Positions 10,586-21,700 of a stretch of DNA of 64,000 nt are shown piece after piece (position 1 is the first letter of the stretch; the number at the start of each line of letters is the position of its first letter). The notes under the pieces are model-generated. The model had not been told where the DNA came from. It was given only the letters and a program-made list of their open reading frames with translations, and ran no database searches. This DNA is from Diplonema papillatum. Lineage: Eukaryota > Euglenozoa > Diplonemea > Diplonemida > Diplonemidae. The translations under genes and the position numbers were made by a program. The DNA is taken from NCBI GenBank assembly GCA_030068145.1, contig JAPJBO010000342.1:155450-219449 (forward strand), written 5' to 3'.

Positions 10586-12125
10586 CTGCAGAGACGGGAT
10601 CGAATTGACGACGGCGCGCTGGTACGCAGGGTACTTCTCAGCGAACGGGTTGCCCGCGAGAAGGAGCGAAGCAAGGCGGGGCAGCTGGGTGAGTGCTCGG
10701 AGCTCGCGCGCGTCTTTGATGCAATTATTGTCGAGGGCGAGAGAGCGGAGCGCCGACTTGTGCACCGCCCGCAGCGGCTGCAGGGAGCTGACGAAGTTGA
10801 ACGAGGCCGTCAGCACTCGGAGCGGTGCTTGGCTGTTGAGCCCAGCGAGAGACGTGAGGTTGTTGTGCGAGGCGTCGAGGGTCTGCAACGTGGGTATGAC
10901 CGACAGCGCCTCGAGGCTCGTCAGCCTGTTGTGGCTGACGTCGAGCTGCACAATTTGCAGGGGCAGCCCGCGCAGCGAGACGAGGTTGTTGCGTGACAGG
11001 TTCACATGAGAAACCGAGCTGTCCGTCGTGTTTCGGGTTTTACTCGATGCTACAACAGACAGTGTAAAACGAGTCAGTCACTAGGCAAACAAAAGCTCAG
11101 GCCAGCATTGATTCTCGCTGGGGGGCGAATATCTCAGTTTTATGCCACTCGCCTCACGCATGTTTGACACTGGCAGTAAGTCTTGTTCTCACGACATGCC
11201 AGTATCAGAAGTATTGTGTGGGGCCCGCGTTGTACTGATAAAAGAGATGTCGACACCGATCCTGGACAAGCATACCTCAGCGGCTGGAGCCCTGTAACCT
11301 TCGTCAGCTTGTTTCCACTTGCATCGAGCGTTTTTACGACCGCGAGCGCAGCAAGTTCCTGTTTGTGTGACGTGGAATCCGTTGCTCCTGGGGTAGTGGG
11401 CGTTGTTGCGAGTCTTTCCCTCGAAAGACTGAGCGCTCTGAACAATTTAAACGGCACAGCAGCCTCTTTCGTCCTTGGCCGACTTCGCTTAAAACACCAG
11501 GGTGGTGTTTGGTGCGGATGTGACCGCTCTCCTTGTTCGGTTCTGGTTTCGACCACAAAAAGGGCGGACACCACGCGCGGTTGGCCTTCTCGACCGGGAC
11601 TGTTGCTACACGATGAAGTCCAGCCTCAGAAGCTGGACTTAAAGCTGGAGTTAAAAAGCGGGTGTCACCCGCTTTTCGGGTGTGAAGCTACACGCGTTTT
11701 GGTTGCGGCACACCCGCTTTTTCGGGTGTGACTCGGGCACACCCTCTTTAACTCCAGCTTCTGAGGCTGGACCTCACCGTGATGACCGCACGCCCGGACC
11801 CGCTGAGGAGTTCCCCTGCTGTATGCTCCCTATTGGAGTACTCGGCTCGTGGATCGGGTACCGACATCCGGATGGAGGTCCTACCTCCTGTTGTGGTGTC
11901 GGAGCATCTTCGCAACTGGAGACGGTCAAAGCCCTTGGGTCAGCGTAGGAAAAGGCCAGAAATGCGCAAAGCCGTCTCGTGCAAACTTCTCTTTTTGCCC
12001 CACCTACGCCGCACACAAAGAATATGAACAGGCGGTAATTGAAAAATGCGGCGGACCTCCTTGCTTGTGACCAAGCTTCCGATGTCAAGGTCCAGCAGAC
12101 CTTGGCCCGCGAGAACGATGTTCAT
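10586..12125 (-). CDS. Leucine-rich-repeat protein, three exons resolved, 3' end unresolved
   Basis: Exons in transcript order: 12125-12057 (ATG at 12123-12125), 11358-11276 and 11018-10586. Phases agree at both joins. Donors are GTCCGC and GTATGC; both acceptors end ACAG. The joined protein (23 + 27 + 145 residues) reads as consecutive 20-24-residue LRRs, such as VKTLDASGNKLTKVTGLQPL, HVNLSRNNLVSLRGLP and LQTLDASHNNLTSLAGL, then an LRR-cap-like NPFAEKYPAYQRAVVNSIPS. The reading ends at another donor (CAG/GTATGA at 10585), so at least one 3' exon is missing. An acceptor TTACAG near 10350 would give a short tail, but this is a guess. It resembles SDS22-type or axonemal LRR proteins. The first exon is the least certain. 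Confidence 0.7.
11618..11772. repeat. Inverted-repeat fold-back sequence inside an LRR-gene intron
   Basis: The 20-bp arms are exact reverse complements: 11618-11637 (GTCCAGCCTCAGAAGCTGGA) and 11753-11772. A second, imperfect nested pair (AAGCTGGAGTTAAAAAGCGG and its partner) follows, and between them are repeated GGGTGT/ACACCC hairpins. It could be a small fold-back transposon. I see no target duplication. Confidence 0.8.
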
Positions 12126-13460
12126 GTTCCCGCCAGTGCCCGGATTTTGCGCGAGGCGACCCCCCACCCCCGCGTCGCAATCCCTTTCCTTTGTGGTGTT
12201 CTGTTGCGTCGTCATACCCGCTGTGCAACACGGCAAATGCCGACGTCGAGCTGGTCTGTGTGCCCTTCTCTCCCGTTGTGGGGGCACAGCAAAAGTTGCA
12301 CAGCCACCTGGCAGCCCTGTACGAACTTTCACTAGATTTTGAGTGCTTCGGCTCGGTGTTGATAGACATCCGATGACCAACTGCAAAACCCTTCCAAAAG
12401 GCAAAAGAACACGGGTTGCCAGACAGAGGCTGGGAGCTAAACGTCTCCGAGCCTGTTCATCTTCCGGCCTTTAGTTTTCTGTCTGCACCGGAAGGAGCAA
12501 GATGGCCGTATATGTCTCAGCTACCGCAGTTTCGACCTTGTCCTGTTGCTCTTTGACCTGAACGGGCTCGGTTGAAGCCACTATTGCTTAGAAGGTTCCG
12601 GCGGATTTCGTCACCAATAAGTACGCACAGTGTGCCCCTCGCGATCACGGCGTAACGAAAGAACGGAAACAACACGATTGTGTGGGTTGGGCTACGGTAA
12701 AACGGTTAGGGTTACGGGGTCGGAAAGGAGACGAAACGATGATTCGGTTCTGTGTAGACTGCGAGGGGGGAAGAGCTCGGACGAGTGACTTGAGAGGAAT
12801 AAAACCCCGAGCTCCGAGACCTTGGTAAAGGCAACAGGAACTCGGGTGCCTAAGGGAAAGTAGTTGCTGACAATTCGCCCATTTCTGGTTGGCCGCCGAT
12901 TGCCTCCCGAGGGACGGCCCACAGTTCCCGTTTTTTTGCAGCAGACTTGGGAGTGGAAACACACCGCCTGTGCGTGAGATCGAGTGTCGAGCGCGTGGCC
13001 CAGGAAGGCCAGTGGCCCTGTCAGACTTCCAGCCTGGATTCTGGGTCCTACTTTTGACTGGCCGTATATGGATAGATGATAAGAGCGTGATACACGCGCG
13101 ACAGCGCACATGCAAATGGGGCGTGGAAGACAGGCTGAGCTGATATCAGGTGGAAAGCAGTCGCACAAGTCTGCGGTACGGAAAGTGTCGGTAGTATCAG
13201 CAACCTGCGCCACATACCGGATACCCGTAGAAGACCGGTACAGACTTAGACTCTGCCCTGCTCGCTCGCCGTTGAATAATACTTTGCTCGTTTGATCGTC
13301 ATTCCGGTAATTCACCACGCAGAAACGCTTGACGCAAATCAATTGGTCGAACTAGGAGTCCATTTCTGGATTCCTTGTTGGCACCCCAACGTGCACACAC
13401 AGCGGATGTGTGCCGGTGGCAATGCATATTGTATGGAAACAAGTGAAGAAATGCGTAGGT
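12126..13460. other. Intergenic region, nothing firmly identifiable
   Basis: Upstream flank of the LRR gene. A ~216-codon minus-strand open frame (12692-13342) lacks an ATG start and has no recognisable domain or repeated composition; I do not call it. The region ends at the target duplication of the element that begins at 13470. Confidence 0.4.
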
Positions 13461-13616
13461 TCGTTCGAAGGTGTAATGCCCTTATATCCCACTCAAAACA
13501 AATTTGTGCCCTTATATCCCACTTCAAACAAATTTTGTGCCCTTATATCCCAAACTGGGATATAAGGGCACAAATTTGTTTTGACAAATTTGAATCGAGG
13601 AAAATGCTGGAAAACT

Positions 13617-13696
13617 TGCCGAGGAGGGGCTTGAACCCCCGACCACTCACCTTGAAACCCAAGGGTGGTTGGCTCGACCATCCGGATACCTACGGC
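13617..13696 (-). other. tRNA-like sequence within the TIR element
   Basis: The minus strand reads GGTATCCGGATGGTCGAGCC, an A-box-like start, followed after ~30 bases by the strong B box GGGGGTTCAAGCCCC with a good T-stem. The anticodon arm does not fold into a standard 5-bp stem with a 7-base loop, and the acceptor stem is only partly paired, so this is a tRNA-derived or decayed sequence rather than a functional tRNA. An identical copy is at 41312-41392. Confidence 0.55.
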
Positions 13697-14739
13697 GAAA
13701 AAAAAAGCTTTTCGTCCAGCCGGGTCCCGACGCTGGACTCCTGTTGCTGTTGCTATTGCCACGTGCATGCGTGCACACTGCAGCACAGCCCCTGTCACAG
13801 CAGCGAACGAAGGAGGAGAGCGGGCGCGTGCGCTTTGACTCAAAGTTTGAGTGCTCAGACAGACAGGAACAACAGCGAAAGGTGGCGTTTGAGTGCACTG
13901 CCATGCTCCTGACATTGGCAGTGACATGGAGACATCACGTGTCGCGAGTTGACGCCCATGCCTGGGCCCTGGCACGGCGAGCCAAACCCGAAATCGAACC
14001 CGAGCCCAGAAGTTCGGGTGAGGAGTGATGGTGGCAGAACCGAACCCGAAACCGAACCTCAACCCGAAACTGAACCAGTGCCCGATAGCCTCGGATAGGA
14101 AACCAAACTCGGAACTGAACCCAGATTACAAGACAGATGGCCAGAACCGCGGAGGACGGTGGGCTAACAACCCAAGGTGGCGACACAGTCGGACACTGTT
14201 GCCGACAGACGGAATCTGCAGCTCGCGCAAGAATGGCTGATTCCTTCCTGAAGTCATCAACTGTCGTTGTGCCCACGCCTGCACCGCAACTGGTTGCACA
14301 CACACCGGTTGCACGACGGTGGACACAGCTTCCTTCACTGCAGTAATCTTCGCTTACGGATCATGAGTCTGATGAGATCAGTTGTCTCGCCTGACTCTCG
14401 GCTGTAGCATCTGGCCAGCTACTACAGTTCTGTCACCGCGATTAGCCCCGAACGTCAGCGTGGCACGCCGTGACACGCCGCACGGTCAGACGGTGCAGCC
14501 AGGCACCTGGCTCTGATGCGGTTCTCTTGAGTACTTGCTTGAGCCTCCCAAGTTGAGGCACCCGATCGGGGATCGAGTGTGGCCGCGGTGGCCAGCTTGA
14601 AGTTGTGAAACGGTGCAACCAGTCGCTCTGAGGCACCCAGAACGTCTTGAGACGTCTCGGGTGGGGCATTGAAGCCAGCTTTATGCCTACGGACAAGGAA
14701 ACACCAAAAACGGATGGAAGGGGGTGGACTGGGTCAAAA

Positions 14740-15170
14740 AATTTGGTCAAATTTTAGGGGTCCAAATTTTTGGGGTCGAAAATTTTGGTCGAGATTTTTG
14801 GTCCAAATCTTTGGTCGAAATTTTGGGTCCAATTTTTGGTCGAAATTTTTGGGGTCCAACTTTTGGGGTCGAAATTTTGGGTCCGAAATTTTTGGTCGAA
14901 ATTTTGGGTCCAAATTTTGGGTCCAAATTTTTGGTCGAAATTTTTGGGTCCAATTTTTGGGGTCTAAATTTTGGGTCCAAAATTTTGGGTCGAAATTTTT
15001 GGTCGAAACTTTGGGTCCAAATTTTTGGTCGAGATTTTTGGTCCAAATTTTTGGTCCAATTTTTTGGCATCGAAATTTTTGGGTCCAGATTTTTGGTCAT
15101 AATCTAGTTGGCAAAATTTTGTGGGCAAAAATGTTGGGGCAAATTTTGGTCGAAAATTTTGCCCTGGAAT
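14740..15170 (+). repeat. AT-rich minisatellite
   Basis: Irregular 14-16-bp units alternate GGTCGAAATTTT and GGGTCCAAATTTT types. All frames stay open because of the repeat, giving artificial proteins rich in FGSKF or KISTKN; these are not genes. The inverted counterpart is at 39150-39600. Confidence 0.9.
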
Positions 15171-15725
15171 TTTTGAACGTTGTGGCCGAGTCAAAGCACA
15201 CATGCCACCGACACCATAGGTGGCCGGTTCGGTTCCCTCAAAAGACTTTTTACACGACCAAACAAATTTTGTGCCCTTATATCCCACTTCAAACAAATTT
15301 TGTGCCCTTATATCCCAGATTGGGATATAAGGGCACAAAATTTGTTTGAAGTGGGATATAAGGGCACAAAATTTGTTTGAAGTGGGATATAAGGGCACAA
15401 ATTTGTTTGGGGTGGGATATAAGGGAAATTTACCTCGTTCGAAACGTACCGACACCCACGAACACCCCATTTTCTGGTCTGAGGGCACACCAGAGAATTG
15501 GTCAAGGGGTTCCTCTTGACGAAGGCCCTCAACATGACGCGACACATGAATAGGGAGCAGGCTGGTCACCAGGTACTCTTGGTATGCCCAAATCATACAT
15601 CGGTTGCAGGTGTACTCGCAACCCTCGTTAGATCTAAGTGCGGAATATGCACGAAAGAACCCTGTTACCCTCAGGTGAAGCGTGGGCCATTAAACATCAG
15701 ATGCCGACTATACGACAGTACGGTG

Positions 15726-18700
15726 TCATGACACGTCTGTGTACGCTTCCAGGTCGAGAGAGGTGATGACCTGCAAAGTCCGCAACAGCTCGGAGGCAGT
15801 GTCCTTCAGGCGTTCTTTCCGCGTTCTGTAGTAGGAAGTGGCCGAGAGGTTGCAAAGGGCGTTGTTGTGCTCTTCTGCAAGCCGCTGGCGTGCCCGCTCT
15901 ACGGCTTCGCGCGTGAGGCTTCTTTCGGTGGCTTCTGCTAAGCTGCTTTGGAACTGCGTGAGGAAGTCGTTCATCGAGGACCACATGCTGAGCTCCCGCT
16001 CCCGTCTCGCAGCCGCTTCCTGCTGACCGAGGCTAACTTGCTGCGTCCACATGTCGTGCGCCACCTCGCGTTCAGCGACAACTGCCGCCTCCCGCTGCTG
16101 CCGTCGCTCTTCCGCCAGCCGAGCCGCGCGCTCAGAGGCCAGTCGGTCTTCCGCCGCTCTGTTTTCAGAATTGGTGTGAAAGGGGGAAGGCGACTAGGGT
16201 CGGTTCATCCCAGGCTGGGTTCACACGAACGGCGCTTTGAGGAAAATTTTGATCCCGTCTGAATTGGTCAAGCAAGCGCTTTGAAAAAAAAAAAAAAAAA
16301 AAAAAAAAAAGACAGGCGCTTCGGTTTGTCTGTGCGTGCCGGTTGATCGTTTTCCCGCTTGCATTTACCCTGTGTCACTTTCAGGCAAGGGTTCTGATCA
16401 ACCACCAAAACACGCTGCGCGATGCATTGAACTAAAGGAAAAGGCACAGCTCAGGTTGCAAGGTGGCCCAGTCTGGTGGGCATCAGCGTACTGCTGGTAT
16501 TCAGGGATAAATCAAGACCTGTGCTCTGTGAACGGTGGTAATGCCTTGCAAGTAATCTCTTCATCGGGATGAAGGCGCTTACGCGTACACCATAAGGAGT
16601 CCGGTTCCATCGGCCGCTCCTGTCGAAAGCGCCGCAGGCGGAGTGCATACCTTCGTTTCGCTTCCTCGAGCGCTTCTCTTTCGGTCCCGATGCGCAGCCT
16701 CTCGTTGTCGGCTTCACGGCGCGCCCGTTGCTCGGCCGCACGGGCGCACGCAGCCCGCTCGGCAAGAAGCCGTGTCTCTTCCAGCAGCTTCTGCTCGTCA
16801 TCGGCCTTCCTGCGAATATCCTCTGCCCTCTTGACTTCTTCTTCGCGCTGTCGGGTTCGGGTTAGACGTCACGGTTAAACCCAAAAGGGCCAGTTTCCCC
16901 TGCTAGAACCTACCAACCAGGAGGGCGTGCCCGGATTCAATGAAGGGCTCGCAGGTGTTCGTGCGGCAAGCATAAAACAAAACAAACAGTGCCACCACTT
17001 CGTGTCAGGTGTCCACTTGATTCCGTATGTTGAGGGTTGTAGCCTTGTACTTCTCGCAACAAGTAAAAAAAGCTGCATACTCTATAAGCAGTGCGGGCTG
17101 CCTCGAGAAGAAACTTCTCTTCTTCTACGCGGAGCCGCTCCTGGGCTACGTTTCTTTTGTCTTCCGCGACTCGCAACGAGAGTTCTTCGTGTTCCCTGTT
17201 TTCGAGAGTGGATCAATGGCGAAGAAAGCGAGCAAAAGTCACAGAGTCTGCGTGAACTTCGAGACGGCCGGAGAAGAAAAATGCAAACACGTTTGCGCCT
17301 GCACTCACCTTTGGTGCCTGTCCGGCATTCCGTGTCCGAAATAGTGCAGTAGGTGGCAGGTACATGTTTTCGGGTACTGGCTTCAGTGGTCGTTGTCCTT
17401 ACCCCACCCTGGTGACGTGCGATCACCGGCGCCGTAGTCGGCTGTCGAATCGCCAGCCTGATTCCAACCAAAGGTCCAACGAAATAAGCGCCTAATTATG
17501 GAGGTCCAGTCTTCTAAAACTGGGGGGTCGACCCGCAAAATGAGTCGACCCCCCTATACAAAGAAATAAGAAGACGAAAAAGAAGGGATGTGTACCTCTG
17601 TTGCATTTCCCGTTCTCGCCGGCGCTCGTCCTCGGCACGGTGCTGTTGTTGGAGGAGGCCGAGGATCTGTTCTCTCTTGACGGTTTCCAAGGCGAAGACA
17701 GCTACGATCTGCTCGAAGTCCATGCGCTCGGCGGCGTGTTCCTTGCGTCTCGCGTCTTCTTCGAACGACGATAACTCGTGGCGTTGCAGCTGTTCGCCTT
17801 GTTTGCGCTGGGTCATCTCATGCGTGATTCGACCGATAAGCTTTTCTAGCTGCTGAACCGCAGCGGCGTGAAGAGACGACAGTGCTGCAAATTGAAGAGT
17901 CTGGTCATTCGCGACGACCTCCCTAGCTGAGAGTTCTTCGGTCACAATTCGGCGAACGGCTGAGTACTCGTCGAGTCGTCGATACGACTCGCGTTCCTTG
18001 CATCGTAGATCACTGGCGATCACTTCGTCGCGTGCTTGCTGTGCCTCCCGCCGTTCTCTCAGTTCTGTATCACGGCATTGGGTCATTACAGACTCTTCTC
18101 GCTCTTTCTGTTCCTTTGCTTGTCGGAGCGACTCTCGTTCGGCCTCCTTCCTCGATCGCTCGTCGTCCGTTTCCCTACGTATCCGCTCCATCTTCCTAGC
18201 CTCCTTCTCGGCGTTCTCTCTCTGCGCCTGCAGGACCTCTGCCTGCCGCAGCGCGAGGGTCAGCTCTTTATTTGCGGCAGCTTCGGCCGCAGCGTTTTTC
18301 TTCCTGTTCACTTCGACCACCTGCAGCTCGTGCTCCAGCTCCCGTTCTATTGCATCGCGACCATTCGATTCGGCGTGCTCGAGCTCGCACCTCCAGCTGT
18401 CCTCGGCTGTTTCCACTTCTTTCCGTTCAGCGGTCATGATACCAGCCCAACGTCGAAGCAGTGCGTCTTCTTCGGCCAATCTTTGTCCGGATCGACCGAC
18501 GGGGTATCCTCCTGCGATTCCATCGGCGATGGACAAGATCGGACTTCGGCTCCGTGTGCGGCCGAAGCGTTCGGGCCCGTCGTGCTGCGGCAGCGACTGC
18601 ACCGAGAACGGGGAGGTCGGAAACGATCGCACCATCGGCGAAGGCGGAGGCGAGGCGGCTCCGTACGGGTTACTGCTGACACCCAGTGTGGGCGAGAACG

Positions 18701-21700
18701 TCAACCGGCCGGGCGCCAACGGATTGCCGAACGCCGGAGCGCCGCGCGCGGGCAGTGGCGACAGGGGTCGAGGTAGTGCTTCTGGTTGCGCTTGTGGCTG
18801 TGGTTGCTGTCGTGCTTGTGGCTGCGCTTGTAGTTGTGATTGTGGCGCTTGCGGTTGTGCTTGTAGTTGTGATTGTAGTGGCGCTTGTGGCGGCGCTTGT
18901 AGTTGTGATTGTAGTGGCGCTTGCGGTTGTGCTTGTAGTTGTGGCTGTCGTACCGCTTGTGACTGTGCTTGCATTTGTAATTGTGGCTGCGGCTGCGACA
19001 GTGCTTGTGGTGCTCGCTGTGGTGGTGCATCACCGGCTGCTCTTGTCAGCGGAGCAAGCCCGCGGTTGCCCTTGTTTGCTCCAGTTGTGTCTGCCGATCG
19101 CAGTGCCGGCATCGAAGGGCTGGCCTGAGCCTGTTCGTCGGTCAATTCCCGCTTTTGGTAGCCGCGTCCGCCATACGGATCGGGGTCCACAACACCTGTA
19201 TTCGTCGCCCGCAAGCCCACCGGCCCCGCGTCCAGGCTGGCTGCCGTCGAGGGCACACCACCCCGAACCTCCGAGCTTGCCGGATGCGGTGCCTGTTGGA
19301 ATGACGGATCGACCTTCGGTGCAGAATTACTGGAGCCGGCCGACGCGATGGTTGCGCCACCTCGGCCAGGATGCGGGTGGACGGGATACCCAGATTGTCC
19401 GCGTCCGAGGTCAGTTGCGGCCGCTGTCCATGACGGAGAAACGCCTCCGATACTATTGGCCGGGATAGAGGGACTGACGACGCGTCCTGTATTCGGATCT
19501 CCCGTCGAGACATGCTCACTGGTGCTGGCGGTCATACCTGTGCCAGTATTCGGGTGGACGGGATACGCTGATCCGAGGCCGCTTGCGGCCGCTGTCCAAG
19601 ACGGAGAAACGCCTCCGACACTATTGGCCGGGATGGAGGGACTCGCGACGCGTCCTGTATTCAGATCTCCCGTCGAAACATACTCACGGGCGCTGGCGTT
19701 CATACCTGTGCCAGTATTCGGGTGCGCGGGATACGCTGATCCGAGGCCGTTTGCGGCCGCCGCCGTAGTGTTGTTTAGCGACAAGCCACCTGTGCTATCG
19801 TCCGGGTTGAAGGGATGCGTTACCCGTCCTGTTGTGGGGTCCACCTTTGGTGCAGAACCGCTGGCAGTGGCGGCCGCTAAGGCCGCGCCACCTCTGCCAG
19901 TACTCGGGTGGACGGAATCCATTGATTGTCCCGGTCTGAAGTCATGCGTAACCGCTGAACCGGTGTTGTTCCGTGGCAAGATACCCGCGCTGAAGGGATG
20001 CGTTGCTTGTCCTGTGTTGTCCACCTTCAGCGCATTATTCGGTGTAGGGCCGTTCATCGACGCCAAGGTCCCTCCACCTCTCGGGTAATTAGACTCCTGC
20101 CCACCGGCTCCGTTTGCAGCTGCACCAGTGTTGATCGGCGACATGCCACCTGTGCTGTTTGCCGGGAAAGAATGCATTGCCTGTCCTGGACCTGAGGAAC
20201 TGAGGGCGGGGTCACCGGGTGACGCTAAGGTTGCGCCCCGCCCGACGCTATTCGGGCTCGTGACATGAGTCACGCGTCCTGTTAGTGGGTCCACCACTGG
20301 AGCAGCTCCGGTGCTGCCCGACAGGTTGGCGGGATTTGGATGCGCAGTTGCCGGGGCCACCTGAGAAGCAAGGTGACTTGGGTTGGCAGGCACCAGCCGG
20401 CCTGACCCGGAAACTGCGTTCGCAGAGTTGGACGCAGTGGTGTATGTCGACCCCAATGCCACGCCGCGTGTGCCATTCTCAAAATGGTGAGGACGGCCAG
20501 GCTCACCAGCAACCTGCGGTGGGCTGAAATGCGAACTCGCACGCGGAGAAGGCGTGAGGTCGCTGAACGTGATTTCGTCACAGCTGATGCCGGTGGCAGT
20601 GGTATTCGCCTGTGGCGCAGAGTTGAGAGCAGGGTGCGCCTCAGGCGCTGTCCGCACAGAGTTACGTGCCTGGAGCGGGTGCAAAGCCGGGTTTGCTAGT
20701 GGTGCAGCAAATGAAGTTTGCTTGCCGGACAGCTGACACCTTGGCGACACTGAAGCGGAACGGTGTGCACTAAACTTCGCGGTGCCGTCAAAACCATGCG
20801 GGCTCCCCGCCGTATCGGCCTGCAAAGGGTGAAACTCCTGCGAGCGGTTTTGCAAAAGCTCCGTCCTTCTGCTTGCCTGAGCGGGTTCTGTCACGTTGAC
20901 ACTCTGGTCAAAGGGAGGCGCAGTCCTGAAGGACCTTTGCGTTTGCAATTGGACTGCATCCATCGAAAGACTCTGGCTCGACGGCTGGAGCAAGTTGCTC
21001 TGCGGGCTCAGCCCGCCGACTCCGTATCGCTCGATCAGGTCGCTGTATGCGGAGGGTCTGTTGGGAGCAATGCCCTTGCTGGTCATCGACGTGAATATGC
21101 TTTCCTTTGGCACGTCTACGGGGCTCCCTTCCCAAGTAGGCGGCGGCGGGAGGACAGCAGCGGACAGCTGCGCTCTGCGAACTGCTTCGTTGCGGCAGCG
21201 CTCTTCTAAGTTCGACCGCAACAACAATGATCCGGGGCTGGTGGGATCGTGCTCAGTGGAAATGGCAGGCGCCGGGCTAGAGACCCCGTGTGTGCGGGAC
21301 TTGTGAGAGCTGACAGAGGTGAAGAAGGCGTTCGTGGGTTTTTGCAAAGGGGTACGTTTCGAAGAGAAGAGGTGGCTTGAGAAGCTAAACCGACGGCCGG
21401 TAGCCTTTGTCTCGGGGAAAGATGAAACCCCGTTGTGCATGGTGGGGGTATTGTAAGAGGTCGCCTGAGCGGGTGAGGTTGGGCTGAACGTGCGCCTGGG
21501 GAACTCGTTGTCGAGGTTGTGGCTCCTGTCCGGGATGCATGCTTTATCTTGAGGATAGTCCGCAGCAGATGACCCGTTTGCCACGCTGGAGAACACTGCG
21601 ACAGGTTCGTCGTTGCCGATCGATAACTTTCTCTCGTCGTTGTCAGTGCTATTCTGCCGGTACGCGCGCGTGCCCACGGCGAAAGAGTCGCCCCCCCTTG

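Larger units (their letters stand above)
13470..15434 (+). mobile_element. Terminal-inverted-repeat element with 9-bp TSD, copy 1 (MULE-like, non-autonomous)
   Basis: The left end GGTGTAATGCCCTTATATCC and right end GGGATATAAGGGAAATTTACC form an imperfect ~23-bp inverted repeat. Both ends continue into arrays of a ~31-bp unit (CCCTTATATCCCACTTCAAA...) that turn round into hairpins at about 13550 and 15320. The exact 9-bp sequence TCGTTCGAA flanks both sides (13461-13469 and 15435-15443). A 9-bp duplication is typical of Mutator-like elements. Inside are a tRNA-like sequence (13617-13696), a CGAACCCGAAAC-type array (about 13980-14110) and an AAATTTTTGGTCG-type minisatellite (about 14740-15170). 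There is no transposase. It is homologous to 38901-41534 in inverted orientation. Confidence 0.85.

Noticed and set aside
12692-13342. 216-codon minus-strand frame
   Set aside because: It starts with TTG, has no domain or low-complexity signature, and no splice or start evidence.
13617-13696. Functional tRNA gene
   Set aside because: The T-arm is good, but the anticodon arm lacks a 5-bp stem with a 7-base loop and the acceptor stem pairs poorly.
14336-14400. CTGATGAG core suggesting a hammerhead ribozyme (also inverted near 39940)
   Set aside because: No GAAA follows at the needed position and the three stems cannot be formed around it.
17514-17595. End of the giant gene at the first stop (17514)
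   Set aside because: The last 27 codons break the coiled coil, while the GTACAC donor at 17595 joins in phase to three coiled-coil exons.
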